From Permianibacter fluminis (GTDB lineage: Bacteria; Pseudomonadota; Gammaproteobacteria; Enterobacterales; Permianibacteraceae), in the NCBI RefSeq assembly GCF_013179735.1, contig NZ_JABMEG010000001.1:2604001-2668000 (forward strand): a DNA stretch of 64,000 nucleotides, written 5' to 3'. The translations under genes and the position numbers were made by a program. Below are positions 44,690 through 51,916 of this stretch, piece after piece. The notes beneath the pieces are model-generated. The model was not told the DNA's origin. It made no database searches and worked only from the letters and a program-made list of their open reading frames with translations. The number at the start of each line of letters is the position of its first letter. The stretch's first letter is position 1.

Positions 44690-45331
44690 CTAGGTAGCCG
44701 ATGCCGGTGGCGTCAAGCGCGGGCCGCGCGCCAGCGGAAGGGCTTCACGCAGAATCTTGATCGCTGAACGCAGGATAATCACTGCCATCGCCAGACCCAC
44801 CAGCCGATCCGGCCACGGGCTGCCAGTCCAGCCGACCAACCCCGCCGCGACCAACACGCTGACGTTGCCCAGCATGTCATTGCGCGAGCAGATCCAGGTT
44901 GCGCGCAGGTTGATATCGCCGCCGCGAAACCGGCTCAGCAAGACAAAACAGACCGTGTTGACGAGCAAGGCCAGCACGCCCATCACCGTCATGGCGATAG
45001 GTTCGGGTGTGCTGCCAAACACGCTACGCCGGGCCACCTCAGCCAAAATCAGCAGCCCCAGCACCAGCTGCAGACTGCCATTCAGCACGGCGGCCTTGGC
45101 CTTGAGCTGCAGGCTGCGGCCTATCGCATAGAGGCTGACCCCATAAACGGCAGCATCAGCAAACATGTCCAGCGAGTCGGCCATCAAAGCAGTCGAGTCG
45201 GCGAGCCAGCCGGTGATGAACTCGGCGAAAAACATCCCGGCATTCAGAGCCAGCACAACCCACAGCATGCGGCGCTGCTGGCGCTCCAGGGTCTTGGTTT
45301 CACAGAGGTCATGTTCACAGCAACCGGCCAT
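44690..45331 (-). CDS. cation diffusion facilitator (CDF) family metal exporter
   Basis: The 213-residue protein starts MAGCCEHDLCETKTLERQ, a Cys/His-rich N-terminal tail. Six helices follow: helix 2 has MFFAEFITGWLADSTALMADSLDMFADA with the ADS..DMFADA metal motif, and helix 5 has WICSRNDMLGNVSVL. It lacks the cytoplasmic C-terminal domain of classical CDFs such as YiiP, so it belongs to the short type that accompanies CadR. It should export Cd/Zn/Pb-type cations from the cytosol. GGGAG supports the start; it is the first gene after the CadR-type promoter. Confidence 0.92.
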   Translation of the reverse strand: MAGCCEHDLCETKTLERQQRRMLWVVLALNAGMFFAEFITGWLADSTALMADSLDMFADAAVYGVSLYAIGRSLQLKAKAAVLNGSLQLVLGLLILAEVARRSVFGSTPEPIAMTVMGVLALLVNTVCFVLLSRFRGGDINLRATWICSRNDMLGNVSVLVAAGLVGWTGSPWPDRLVGLAMAVIILRSAIKILREALPLARGPRLTPPASAT

Positions 45332-45361
45332 CGTGGGCTCCCGTCGGACTGGCATGGCGGC

Positions 45362-45392
45362 ATTTAAAACCCTATAGTGACTATAGACTCAA
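45362..45392 (-). promoter_or_regulatory. MerR-type (CadR/PbrR-like) promoter of the CDF-czc operon
   Basis: On the minus strand, -35 TTGAGT and -10 TTAAAT are separated by 19 bp. The spacer holds the dyad AGTCTATAG-TCA-CTATAGGGT (45369-45389), close to known CadR/PbrR sites. The same short region separates the CDF gene from the divergent cadR gene, so one bound regulator can act on both. Confidence 0.88.
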
Positions 45393-45412
45393 GCTCTTTT
45401 TGAGAGGCTGCT

Positions 45413-45865
45413 ATGCGAATTGGCGAACTGGCGGCGCAGGCCGGTGTGGATGTCCAGACCATCCGCTATTACGAAAAAGAAGGCTTGATGGCTGAGCCGC
45501 ATCGCGCGGACAGCGGGTATCGACAGTACCGGAGTGAGCAACTGGACACCTTGCAGTTCATTCGCCACTGCCGATCGCTGGATATGTCGCTGGCGGAAGT
45601 GCGCACCTTGCTAGATTTTCGTGACCATCCGGAACGCACGTGCGCGGATGTCGATCAGCTAATCGCGAGACACATTGAGCAGCTGCATCAGCGCATCACC
45701 CAGATGCAACAACTTGAGCAACAGCTAAAAGCCTTGCAGCAGCGTTGTGGGGAGCAACGAACCGCAGCGGAGTGCGGCATTTTGCAATCACTTACTGCGG
45801 CTGCCGAAGGTTCAAACTGTGCCTGTCACGAAGAAATGAACGGCAAGAACACGGTGTCCCGTTGA
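45413..45865 (+). CDS. cadR: Cd(II)/Pb(II)-responsive MerR-family regulator (CadR/PbrR type)
   Basis: The 150-residue regulator has the N-terminal MerR helix-turn-helix (MRIGELAAQAGVDVQTIRYYEKEGL), a dimerisation helix (about 80-115) and metal-type cysteines at 77 (ERTCADVD), 112 (QRCGEQ) and 121 (AECGIL), the CadR/PbrR set. A C-terminal CACH lies at about 136-139. It should convert the 19-bp-spacer promoters to an active form when metal is bound. It is divergent from the CDF-czc operon and probably also controls the PbrT-like gene 10 kb away. Confidence 0.93.
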   Translation: MRIGELAAQAGVDVQTIRYYEKEGLMAEPHRADSGYRQYRSEQLDTLQFIRHCRSLDMSLAEVRTLLDFRDHPERTCADVDQLIARHIEQLHQRITQMQQLEQQLKALQQRCGEQRTAAECGILQSLTAAAEGSNCACHEEMNGKNTVSR

Positions 45866-45928
45866 ATGCCGTAGCGAAATGCCGACACGTTGAAACAGGG
45901 ATTGATCATCAACAAAAAGGACTCCTAC

Positions 45929-46975
45929 ATGGCCTCTGCCATTTACCTGCCCACGCTGAAATGGATGCAAGCGGAGAAGGATACGCTGCTCAATCTGGCG
46001 GGCTCAGTCAAAGCCAATCTTTTGCCTTTGCTGGAGCTGCGCAAATCGGAGCGGGTACCGAATTTTCTGACAGAGTGGCAGAGGTATTGGCAGCGGCCTG
46101 CATTGTTCGATTGCGCCACGGTCGAAGGCGAATTGACGGAAGTCCGTGAGGCTGCCTTGCTGCACGTCATGCAAAATATTGGGCCGCACACCGCATTGCT
46201 GGGGCCGGTCGTCAATCCGGAACGCATCAAGCATTTGCCAGCCCCTTTGCTGGCGTTGCTGCGAGCGCACCAAGGGCCGATGGCAGTCCGGTTGCGCATC
46301 AAAGCGATGTTGACCAGTCAGCAAGAAGAGGCGGCTTTTTCGGCCTGTGCAGGATTAAATCGCGTCCCGGCGGTCATGACGCTGGTCGTCGATATGTGTG
46401 AGACGCCCCAACTGACGGATACCGAACAAAAAGCACTTGTTGCGGCCCTCCAGCGCCTGCAACAACAGGGGTGGCAACAGGTGTATCTGCTGTCCGGCGC
46501 CTATCCCATCGACTCCCGGCAGATGCGCGTCGGTCGCAATGAGGTGATGCGAACGGACTGGCAGTTATGGCAAACCTTCGTTCAAACGCAGGGACTCACG
46601 AACGTGCACTACGGTGACTACGGTATCGTGTCGCCGAAGTGGGATGAAGAGGATGCGATACGACGCGGGAAAATCAATTACCGCTATGCCACATCAAAAC
46701 ACTGGATCGTCTACCGCAGCGATGCGGATGGTGGGACGGCTGGCAATGAATTGGCCCAGCTGCTGACGCTGGAGAGCGATTTTCGTGGCGCCGCCTTCAG
46801 TTGGGGCGACGACCGAATCGCGCAGCGAGCGGACAATACGAGCGGAAAATTCAAGTTGGGCTGCGGCAACAAAACGCAGCATATTGCCGAAGGAATGAAT
46901 CACCACCTCACGCAGGTAGTGGATCAGCTTTTACCGACGTCCGGTTCAACAGGCAGCGGCGCACCAGCGCTTTGA
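45929..46975 (+). CDS. beta-family protein (PF14350-like), putative defence component
   Basis: The 348-residue protein begins MASAIYLPTLKWMQAEKDTLLNLAGSVKANLLPLLELRKSE. This matches the YVPxLKWRQGEYxAL...PLIE opening of the beta-protein family, probably a TIM-barrel-like fold with an unknown reaction. Later blocks include VTLVVDM-like strands and a KINYRYATSKHWIVYRSDADGG segment. The start at 45929 has AAAGGA upstream. Its 3' end overlaps the convergent sce7726-type gene by 68 nt. Beta-family and sce7726-family genes are repeatedly neighbours in bacteria, suggesting a joint function, possibly against phage. Confidence 0.8.
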   Translation: MASAIYLPTLKWMQAEKDTLLNLAGSVKANLLPLLELRKSERVPNFLTEWQRYWQRPALFDCATVEGELTEVREAALLHVMQNIGPHTALLGPVVNPERIKHLPAPLLALLRAHQGPMAVRLRIKAMLTSQQEEAAFSACAGLNRVPAVMTLVVDMCETPQLTDTEQKALVAALQRLQQQGWQQVYLLSGAYPIDSRQMRVGRNEVMRTDWQLWQTFVQTQGLTNVHYGDYGIVSPKWDEEDAIRRGKINYRYATSKHWIVYRSDADGGTAGNELAQLLTLESDFRGAAFSWGDDRIAQRADNTSGKFKLGCGNKTQHIAEGMNHHLTQVVDQLLPTSGSTGSGAPAL

Positions 46976-47471
46976 GGTCTGCTATCAGCAGTTTTTCTGC
47001 CAACAGTTCGTGCAGGCGGTACAGCGGCAGACGGGTGGCGCGTGCATCTTCCAGCGCCAGCAAGCTCGGCTGAATCTCCTCGCGCTCGAGCAGCTGGGCC
47101 AAGGCCAGCGGCGAAAAGCCGGGATTGGCGTGTGGGGAGCGTTGCCAAGTCAGGCGCTCATGGGTTTCGTCCACGATCATCACGCCCCACCAGTCGGGGA
47201 TCAGGTCCAGTGCAGCATCCAGATGCCGAACGGCCGTCACCAAGGTGACGTGGTCAAAGACGCGCCCGTACTGCCAGCCTTGCTTGACCAGGCGCTGTAG
47301 CGTGTCGCGTGAGCTCTTGATCTCGTAGCAATCCAGGTGACCGTAGACCGCCACCACATCGGCGCGAACCACTCCGCGGCCTAGCCGCAGCTCTTCCAGC
47401 ACCACCGGTGAGGGGCGCACGCTGCCTTGCAGCTGCTGGCACAAGACCGTGCGGATGGCTTGCTCTCGCAT
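46908..47471 (-). CDS. sce7726-family protein, putative PD-(D/E)XK nuclease
   Basis: The 187-residue protein starts MREQAIRTVLCQQLQG and has the core VVRADVVAVYGHLDCYEIKSSRDTLQRLVKQ. Asp38 followed by E50-I-K52 is the arrangement of a PD-(D/E)XK nuclease active site, and matches the sce7726 family. It runs opposite to the beta-family gene and overlaps its end by 68 nt. It is divergent from the HTH gene, so the HTH protein may control both. Nuclease activity is inferred from the motif only. Confidence 0.82.
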   Translation of the reverse strand: MREQAIRTVLCQQLQGSVRPSPVVLEELRLGRGVVRADVVAVYGHLDCYEIKSSRDTLQRLVKQGWQYGRVFDHVTLVTAVRHLDAALDLIPDWWGVMIVDETHERLTWQRSPHANPGFSPLALAQLLEREEIQPSLLALEDARATRLPLYRLHELLAEKLLIADLKALVRRCLLNRTSVKADPLPA

Positions 47472-47562
47472 GTCGCGTTTCCCTCGTTGAACGGGCCGGC
47501 ACTTTACTTGAAAGCAGGTTACTCCTACTATACGCAGTATGCAATTATGCGGAAGCGTATTT

Positions 47563-47937
47563 ATGAGCGCATACCGACCAGCGGCCGTCTTGGTGGCGGA
47601 AATACGACAAGCCCTAGCGGCTAAAGGGCCGCTCAATACCTTGCGTATTGCTAAGGAAACAGCGCTAACTCAGTCCAATGTACACCGTTGTCTGCGAGGG
47701 CAGCCCAAGCGGGTGGGCAAGACGCTTCTTGCTTTATGCATTTATGCGAAAATAACCCCTGAAGTTGATAAGCCCGCTGCCGCCGGCAATGCCACATTGA
47801 TGGAGGCTCTCGAGCAAGTCTGGGACGGCAGTGAGCAACATGCGAGATCTCTGGCCCGCTTGCTGATTGCGGCTAGCAACGCCGCGCTGCCACAATCCCG
47901 TCCCAATCCCAGACCTCGATCCGGAGCGGCCCCATGA
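47563..47937 (+). CDS. small helix-turn-helix protein
   Basis: The 124-residue protein contains EIRQALAAKGPLNTLRIAKETALTQSNVHRCLRGQPKRVGKTLLALCIYAKI (about 12-65), a helix-turn-helix of the XRE or LacI-like type. A helical tail follows, with LARLLIAASNAAL. The start at 47563 follows GGAAG; an ATG 24 nt upstream is possible. It overlaps the ImmA/IrrE gene by ATGA, typical of XRE-ImmA pairs in which the peptidase cleaves the regulator. A dyad, ATAC-GCA-GTAT (about 47530-47540), lies just upstream and could be its operator. Confidence 0.7.
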   Translation: MSAYRPAAVLVAEIRQALAAKGPLNTLRIAKETALTQSNVHRCLRGQPKRVGKTLLALCIYAKITPEVDKPAAAGNATLMEALEQVWDGSEQHARSLARLLIAASNAALPQSRPNPRPRSGAAP

Positions 47938-48974
47938 CAGCCACCACCGTTCCGTCCCTGACGCCCACGCAGCTCTATCAGCAGCTGCAGAAACAAGGCT
48001 TTCCCCGCAGCTTTGTCGAGCGCCTGCTGCCCGAGTGGTGGGACGACGGCCTGCTGAAAACCTCGAGCGGATTGCTGGAGCTGGCCGTCATATTGCGTCG
48101 TCGCACCGCCGCCGAATTGCAGATTGGTGTGGACGGCCGGGTCACCTTGGCCCCGCCCGGGCAACCGATGCGATTCAAAAAGCGCAGCACGACCGGTGAG
48201 CACGATCTGCATGTGGCCAGTCAATTGGCGTTGGCCATCGCGCGAATTGCCGTCACCGCGGCGCCCCGTTATCAGCCATTGCCCACTGACGCCATTGCCT
48301 TACGCAACGCTGCGCTCGCCAGTTCTAAACGACCCGCGTTGGATTTTGCGGGGCTCGTTTCCTATTGCTGGCAAAACGGTGTGCCGGTGCTGTTCCTCAA
48401 ACACCTACCCGCCAATCGCCGCCGAATGGCGGGGGTCGCCTTACGGGTTCAGCAACGCCCCGTTGTTGTGCTCGGTTATCAGGACGCCAATCCCTCCAAG
48501 CAGCTCTTTGTCCTGGCGCATGAGCTCGGCCACCTGCAGCGCGGCCATGTCGCCGACGATCAGTTGTTGCTGGATGAACGCATGGACCAAATCGAGGCCT
48601 CATTGCGCGACGGCGAGAACGACAAAGACGAAGTCGCTGCCGACGCCTATGCGTTCGAGCTGCTTCGCGGTGCCGCTGCCGATCTCGTTGCGCAATTGCC
48701 CGCAACCGGTACTGCCAGTGCACTCACCTTAACGGCCCTGCAGTTGGAAAAACACCATGGTGTTGATGCCGGCCATCTGCTCTGGTCGTATGCCTACACC
48801 AGCAAGGATTGGGTACGCGCCAACATGGCGGTCGACTTTTTGCCCATGCGTAAAACCACAGCGTTTGAAGTACTTGAAACGATTCAACGTGAAGCGATGC
48901 AGCAGGCGGCGCTACCGCCAGAAGAGTTGAATTATTTGCTCACGATGCAAGGGTTCTCCTTCGCCAAGGACTAA
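47934..48974 (+). CDS. ImmA/IrrE-family metallopeptidase
   Basis: The 346-residue protein has the ImmA/IrrE zinc motif LAHELGHLQRGH (HExxH at 196-200). A conserved Glu and Asp follow in ENDKDEVAADAYAFELL (about 225-240). The N-terminal 100 residues (LYQQLQKQGFPRSFVERLLPEWWDD) form a helical region seen with such peptidases in mobile regions. In phage and ICE systems ImmA proteases destroy a partner repressor to trigger a response; the coupled HTH protein just upstream is the natural target. The PIN-like gene begins 6 nt downstream. Confidence 0.88.
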   Translation: MTATTVPSLTPTQLYQQLQKQGFPRSFVERLLPEWWDDGLLKTSSGLLELAVILRRRTAAELQIGVDGRVTLAPPGQPMRFKKRSTTGEHDLHVASQLALAIARIAVTAAPRYQPLPTDAIALRNAALASSKRPALDFAGLVSYCWQNGVPVLFLKHLPANRRRMAGVALRVQQRPVVVLGYQDANPSKQLFVLAHELGHLQRGHVADDQLLLDERMDQIEASLRDGENDKDEVAADAYAFELLRGAAADLVAQLPATGTASALTLTALQLEKHHGVDAGHLLWSYAYTSKDWVRANMAVDFLPMRKTTAFEVLETIQREAMQQAALPPEELNYLLTMQGFSFAKD

Positions 48975-48980
48975 GGCGCG

Positions 48981-49604
48981 ATGCTGTTGCTGGATAACGA
49001 TGCGGCAACCAAATTGGCTCGGTACGATCTGCTCGCCGAGCTGCTCACCGCTTTCCATATCGGCTGGGCCGACATACATCACCTCGACTCGCTGAAATAC
49101 CGCTTTCATTTGACAGACGCCGTGCGTGCGGAGCGTCTGCTCGGCTCCCTGGGGGCAGTGCAGCGAGTGCAGCAATTGGTTGCGCAGACGCAACCGCTCA
49201 GTCCGCCAACGGCCGCTGTCGCTGAGACCATGACCTTGCTGCACACCATCGATGATCCTGGCATTGATGCCGGGGAACAGGTGTTGTTCGCCTATCTCGC
49301 CACGCATCCCGACAGCATGCTGATCACCGGTGACAAAAATGCCATTCAGGCGCTGGCGCGGCATACCCAGCATCCAGCCATCGCCCGTTGCCAAGGTCGC
49401 ATCGTTTGTTTGGAACAAGCCTTGAAAGCGATTGCCCAGCACAGCACTACCGCGGTGATATGCCACAAGCTGCAGGGCGATTCAGCGGCCGACCGAGCCG
49501 TTGCGATTTGTGCTCGACAACCAGCGAGTTTTCTCGATTGCATGAACAGCTATATCGCGGCGCTTCGCGCTTCAGCGAGCGGTTTGTTGCGCCCCGACCT
49601 CTGA
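48981..49604 (+). CDS. PIN-like domain protein
   Basis: The 207-residue protein starts MLLLDNDAATKLARYDLL. The acidic residues lie as in PIN ribonucleases: Asp5 and Asp7 at the first strand, Glu99 in DAGEQVLFAYL and Asp118 in MLITGDKNAIQAL. The C-terminal 80 residues are helical and unfamiliar. It follows the ImmA gene by 6 nt and ends the putative defence unit. It is likely an RNA-cutting effector held in check by, or released through, the HTH/ImmA pair, which is an inference. Confidence 0.78.
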   Translation: MLLLDNDAATKLARYDLLAELLTAFHIGWADIHHLDSLKYRFHLTDAVRAERLLGSLGAVQRVQQLVAQTQPLSPPTAAVAETMTLLHTIDDPGIDAGEQVLFAYLATHPDSMLITGDKNAIQALARHTQHPAIARCQGRIVCLEQALKAIAQHSTTAVICHKLQGDSAADRAVAICARQPASFLDCMNSYIAALRASASGLLRPDL

Positions 49605-49689
49605 CCGTGCGCGCACCGGTGAAAATGCCGCCCGAGACTGGGAACGCGTGACGAGGTGATCGGACAGGACGAGCAGTGCGGGCACAGGC

Positions 49690-50415
49690 TCAATAATCCA
49701 GTAATTCATTAGCCACTTGTGCGGCCCTAACCACCGCTTTGGGGTCGGCGACCAGGAGTTCGTGAGGACGCGCACCATTCAAGTAAACATTTGGTGCATA
49801 GAACCAGAATGAGATCGCCCAGCCCGTTGTCCCTTTCGGGAATGATTCGATGATCTGCTTCACCTCAGTACGGATAGAGCCAGTGACGGGATCAAACTGA
49901 TAGCCGGGAAACATTTCCGTCGCGCCAACGCTGACGGAAAACAGTTCATTTTTTCCAGTCCGATCTGCAATCACTTCGCCGGCTAGTGAAGCAGAAAACC
50001 CCATCCGTATGGCAACACCTTGGCAGTCCAAATGCTCAATGCTGGAGAGAATACGGTAGCGGCGCTCCGCGCCGAGCAGGAGTTGTCTTGCAGTACCGCC
50101 CTGCAATAGTCCGGGATTGGCAACCAAGTCGGCGATAACTCGCTCCCGCGACTCTGCCAAAGAACGAGTCGTTGCACGGAGAACTCGCAGTGCCGCGCTC
50201 AACGCCGGGAGTTTGGATACCATTGAACTACCATCTTGGCTCGCATTCAATTCGAGCATCCACCGTTCGCAATCTGCGAGGTAGCCCTCTTGGCCGATAA
50301 AACAGGCTGCCTCTTGCTGCAAAACAGCATAGACATCGGCATCATCCAGCACGAGTGACGATGGAAATAATCCAAGACTGTCGTCATCTGAAATTTGGTA
50401 CTTACCACTAGGCAT
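49690..50415 (-). CDS. DNA-binding protein with MbcA/ParS (DUF2384)-like C-terminus
   Basis: The 241-residue protein has a helical N-terminal half (ALRVLRATTRSLAESRERVIADLVANPGLL). The C-terminus reads FPKGTTGWAISFWFYAPNVYLNGARPHELLVADPKAVVRAAQVANELLDY, matching the W...L-G-RP-DLL-DP-AVLRAA pattern of Xre/MbcA/ParS antitoxin-type domains. There is no RES toxin beside it, so it may be a plasmid- or ICE-type regulatory or partition protein rather than an antitoxin. GAGGG supports the start. It runs in the same direction as the next gene, 102 nt apart. Confidence 0.65.
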   Translation of the reverse strand: MPSGKYQISDDDSLGLFPSSLVLDDADVYAVLQQEAACFIGQEGYLADCERWMLELNASQDGSSMVSKLPALSAALRVLRATTRSLAESRERVIADLVANPGLLQGGTARQLLLGAERRYRILSSIEHLDCQGVAIRMGFSASLAGEVIADRTGKNELFSVSVGATEMFPGYQFDPVTGSIRTEVKQIIESFPKGTTGWAISFWFYAPNVYLNGARPHELLVADPKAVVRAAQVANELLDY

Positions 50416-50517
50416 GGCAGATACCCTCGGTGACCACGACTCCGCTTACTCAGGTTAGTGTCGCTATCGGGCCAAAAGCGTCAAGCGAATTTGTCCTATA
50501 CAGATATTCGCATCAAT

Positions 50518-51249
50518 TCAGCCGTCTGTGTCGGCCTCGGTACTGACCCCGGGGTACCCGGCAGGCAGCTCCTGTGAGAAAATCACGACTCGCAACACCT
50601 TATCCGGCGAGAGATGTACCCATTCCGGAAACGTTGAGTCGATCAGCATCAGCAGCTCCGGCAAATCGGACTGTAGCACCGGAAGCTGACGCAAGCCTTC
50701 CTGTATCATGCGATAGCCACGCAACGCCATGCTACGCAGCTCTAAAGAGCTAATCAGCTCGGACTCCCAGACGAACAGCAATAGCGTGGCTAAGCCATCG
50801 AAATTGCCCAGTGCCGCCAGCTGATGGATCAACACGTTCGTCACATCCGCACGTTGCCATTTACCCGCATTCAATGAGCAAGGCACGAACAACAAATCCC
50901 GCAACTGTGGCTGTGCCAACAGCAGATCATTGATTTCCGCTTGGCTGTTTGGCTTGGTGCGAATGACGTGCCACAAGAAATGCTCGTGCCATTGCGCCGT
51001 CCCTGGTACCTCGGCCTCGATCCGAAGCACTTTTTCGAGCCTTGGGTTGTTTAGCCCTTCCTTGTAGTTCTTCCACTTGCGGCTCCAATCGGTTTTGGAG
51101 TCATGCCGATATATCTGCTCACCATCAAACCTAGCCTGCAAACCCCGGTCATCCAGTCCGGTGGCTAGTGATACCGCGCGATACCAGATCTTTGCTCGTA
51201 GCGCTTCCAGCGGTAACCGAGCTGGCCGGCCACGGTTCTTCTTGGTCAT
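50518..51249 (-). CDS. hypothetical mobile-element protein with basic N-terminus
   Basis: The 243-residue protein begins MTKKNRGRPARLPLEALRAKIWYRAVSL, a basic arm of AT-hook character (RGRPAR). A segment like KTDWSRKWKNYKEGLNNPR follows, then a long helical region with LLLFVWESELISSLELRSMALRGYRMIQEG. It may bind DNA; no family recognised. The Shine-Dalgarno site GAGGG follows a perfect 29-bp palindrome, so expression is probably self-repressed or controlled by a neighbouring regulator. Confidence 0.65.
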   Translation of the reverse strand: MTKKNRGRPARLPLEALRAKIWYRAVSLATGLDDRGLQARFDGEQIYRHDSKTDWSRKWKNYKEGLNNPRLEKVLRIEAEVPGTAQWHEHFLWHVIRTKPNSQAEINDLLLAQPQLRDLLFVPCSLNAGKWQRADVTNVLIHQLAALGNFDGLATLLLFVWESELISSLELRSMALRGYRMIQEGLRQLPVLQSDLPELLMLIDSTFPEWVHLSPDKVLRVVIFSQELPAGYPGVSTEADTDG

Positions 51250-51259
51250 CCCACCCTCG

Positions 51260-51288
51260 CGGTAAAGAAATTCCGAATTTCTTTACCG
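51260..51288. promoter_or_regulatory. perfect 29-bp palindromic operator
   Basis: CGGTAAAGAAATTC and GAATTTCTTTACCG are exact complements around a single C. It ends 11 bp before the start codon of the 50518 gene, overlapping its leader, and lies about 60 bp upstream of the divergent 51349 gene. It is placed as a repressor site governing one or both genes. Confidence 0.75.
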
Positions 51289-51348
51289 GTTGTATCAGAT
51301 CCCGGTGCTGTACGACTATCCCGATATCTGCATGAAGGAGAAACGTCC

Positions 51349-51612
51349 GTGACAGACGATACCCTGCAAGACATCGACGTACTAAAGCGAGACCTGGTAA
51401 GGCGCTATGGCGAGCTCATCAGCGGCGACGATCTGCGCAAACATCTGGGTTATGCGAGTCCGGCCGCATTCCGGCAGGCCATCTGTCGTGGCGTGGTACC
51501 CATCCCCGTGTTCACATTGCCGAATCGCCGAGGCCGCTATGCGTGGGTGCGTGATTTGGTGAATTGGTTGATCCAGGTTCGGAATGAAACCCGTGTGACC
51601 AAGCGTGACTGA
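51349..51612 (+). CDS. small putative HTH (AlpA/excisionase-like) protein
   Basis: The 87-residue protein starts with GTG (51349), preceded by AAGGAG 8 nt upstream. The core SGDDLRKHLGYASPAAFRQAICRGVVPIPVFTLPNRRGRYAWVRDLVNWL resembles the winged HTH_17/AlpA type that reads out short DNA sites in mobile elements. It is divergent from the 50518 gene across the palindrome. It could regulate excision or transposition of the island. Confidence 0.65.
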   Translation: MTDDTLQDIDVLKRDLVRRYGELISGDDLRKHLGYASPAAFRQAICRGVVPIPVFTLPNRRGRYAWVRDLVNWLIQVRNETRVTKRD

Positions 51613-51693
51613 GAGAGATTTCGTTATGAAAGAAGCGAGGCGAACCATGGACAGCAGCTAGCATCCGAAATTGTGGGGTGCCAGAAAGCACAA

Positions 51694-51723
51694 CGCCCGA
51701 CCTCTCGCCAAAGAGGACGGGCG
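51694..51723. repeat. hairpin downstream of the 51349 gene
   Basis: GCCCG-A-CCTCT pairs with AGAGG-A-CGGGC around six bases, with one further flanking C:G pair. There is no T-run. It sits in the 304-bp gap between the small HTH gene and the transposase, which holds no other gene I can support. Confidence 0.5.
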
Positions 51724-51916
51724 CGAACTGCGGGAAAAGCTATCGATCCGTAGTTTCCGTGTGAACAGACAGCTTGTCAAGGCCTGAGCCATGTTGCCAC
51801 GCCTCACGGCAGGCTGCTGTTCCTGTGCACCCGCCGGCGGCCTCTGCCGGCAGGATAGTCTGAGTCACTATCTGGAGTGACGCAGACATTGACCGTGGCA
51901 CACGTACGGGAACGGG

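Noticed and set aside
44689-44702. TAGGTAGCCGATGC resembles the island terminal repeat (13 of 14)
   Set aside because: It lies at the 3' end of the CDF coding sequence, lacks the rest of the 23-mer and any flanking duplication. Most likely a coincidence, though a nested end cannot be fully excluded.
49690-50415. MbcA/ParS-like protein as half of a RES toxin-antitoxin pair
   Set aside because: No RES-type toxin is encoded beside it; the neighbour at 50518 has none of the RES features.
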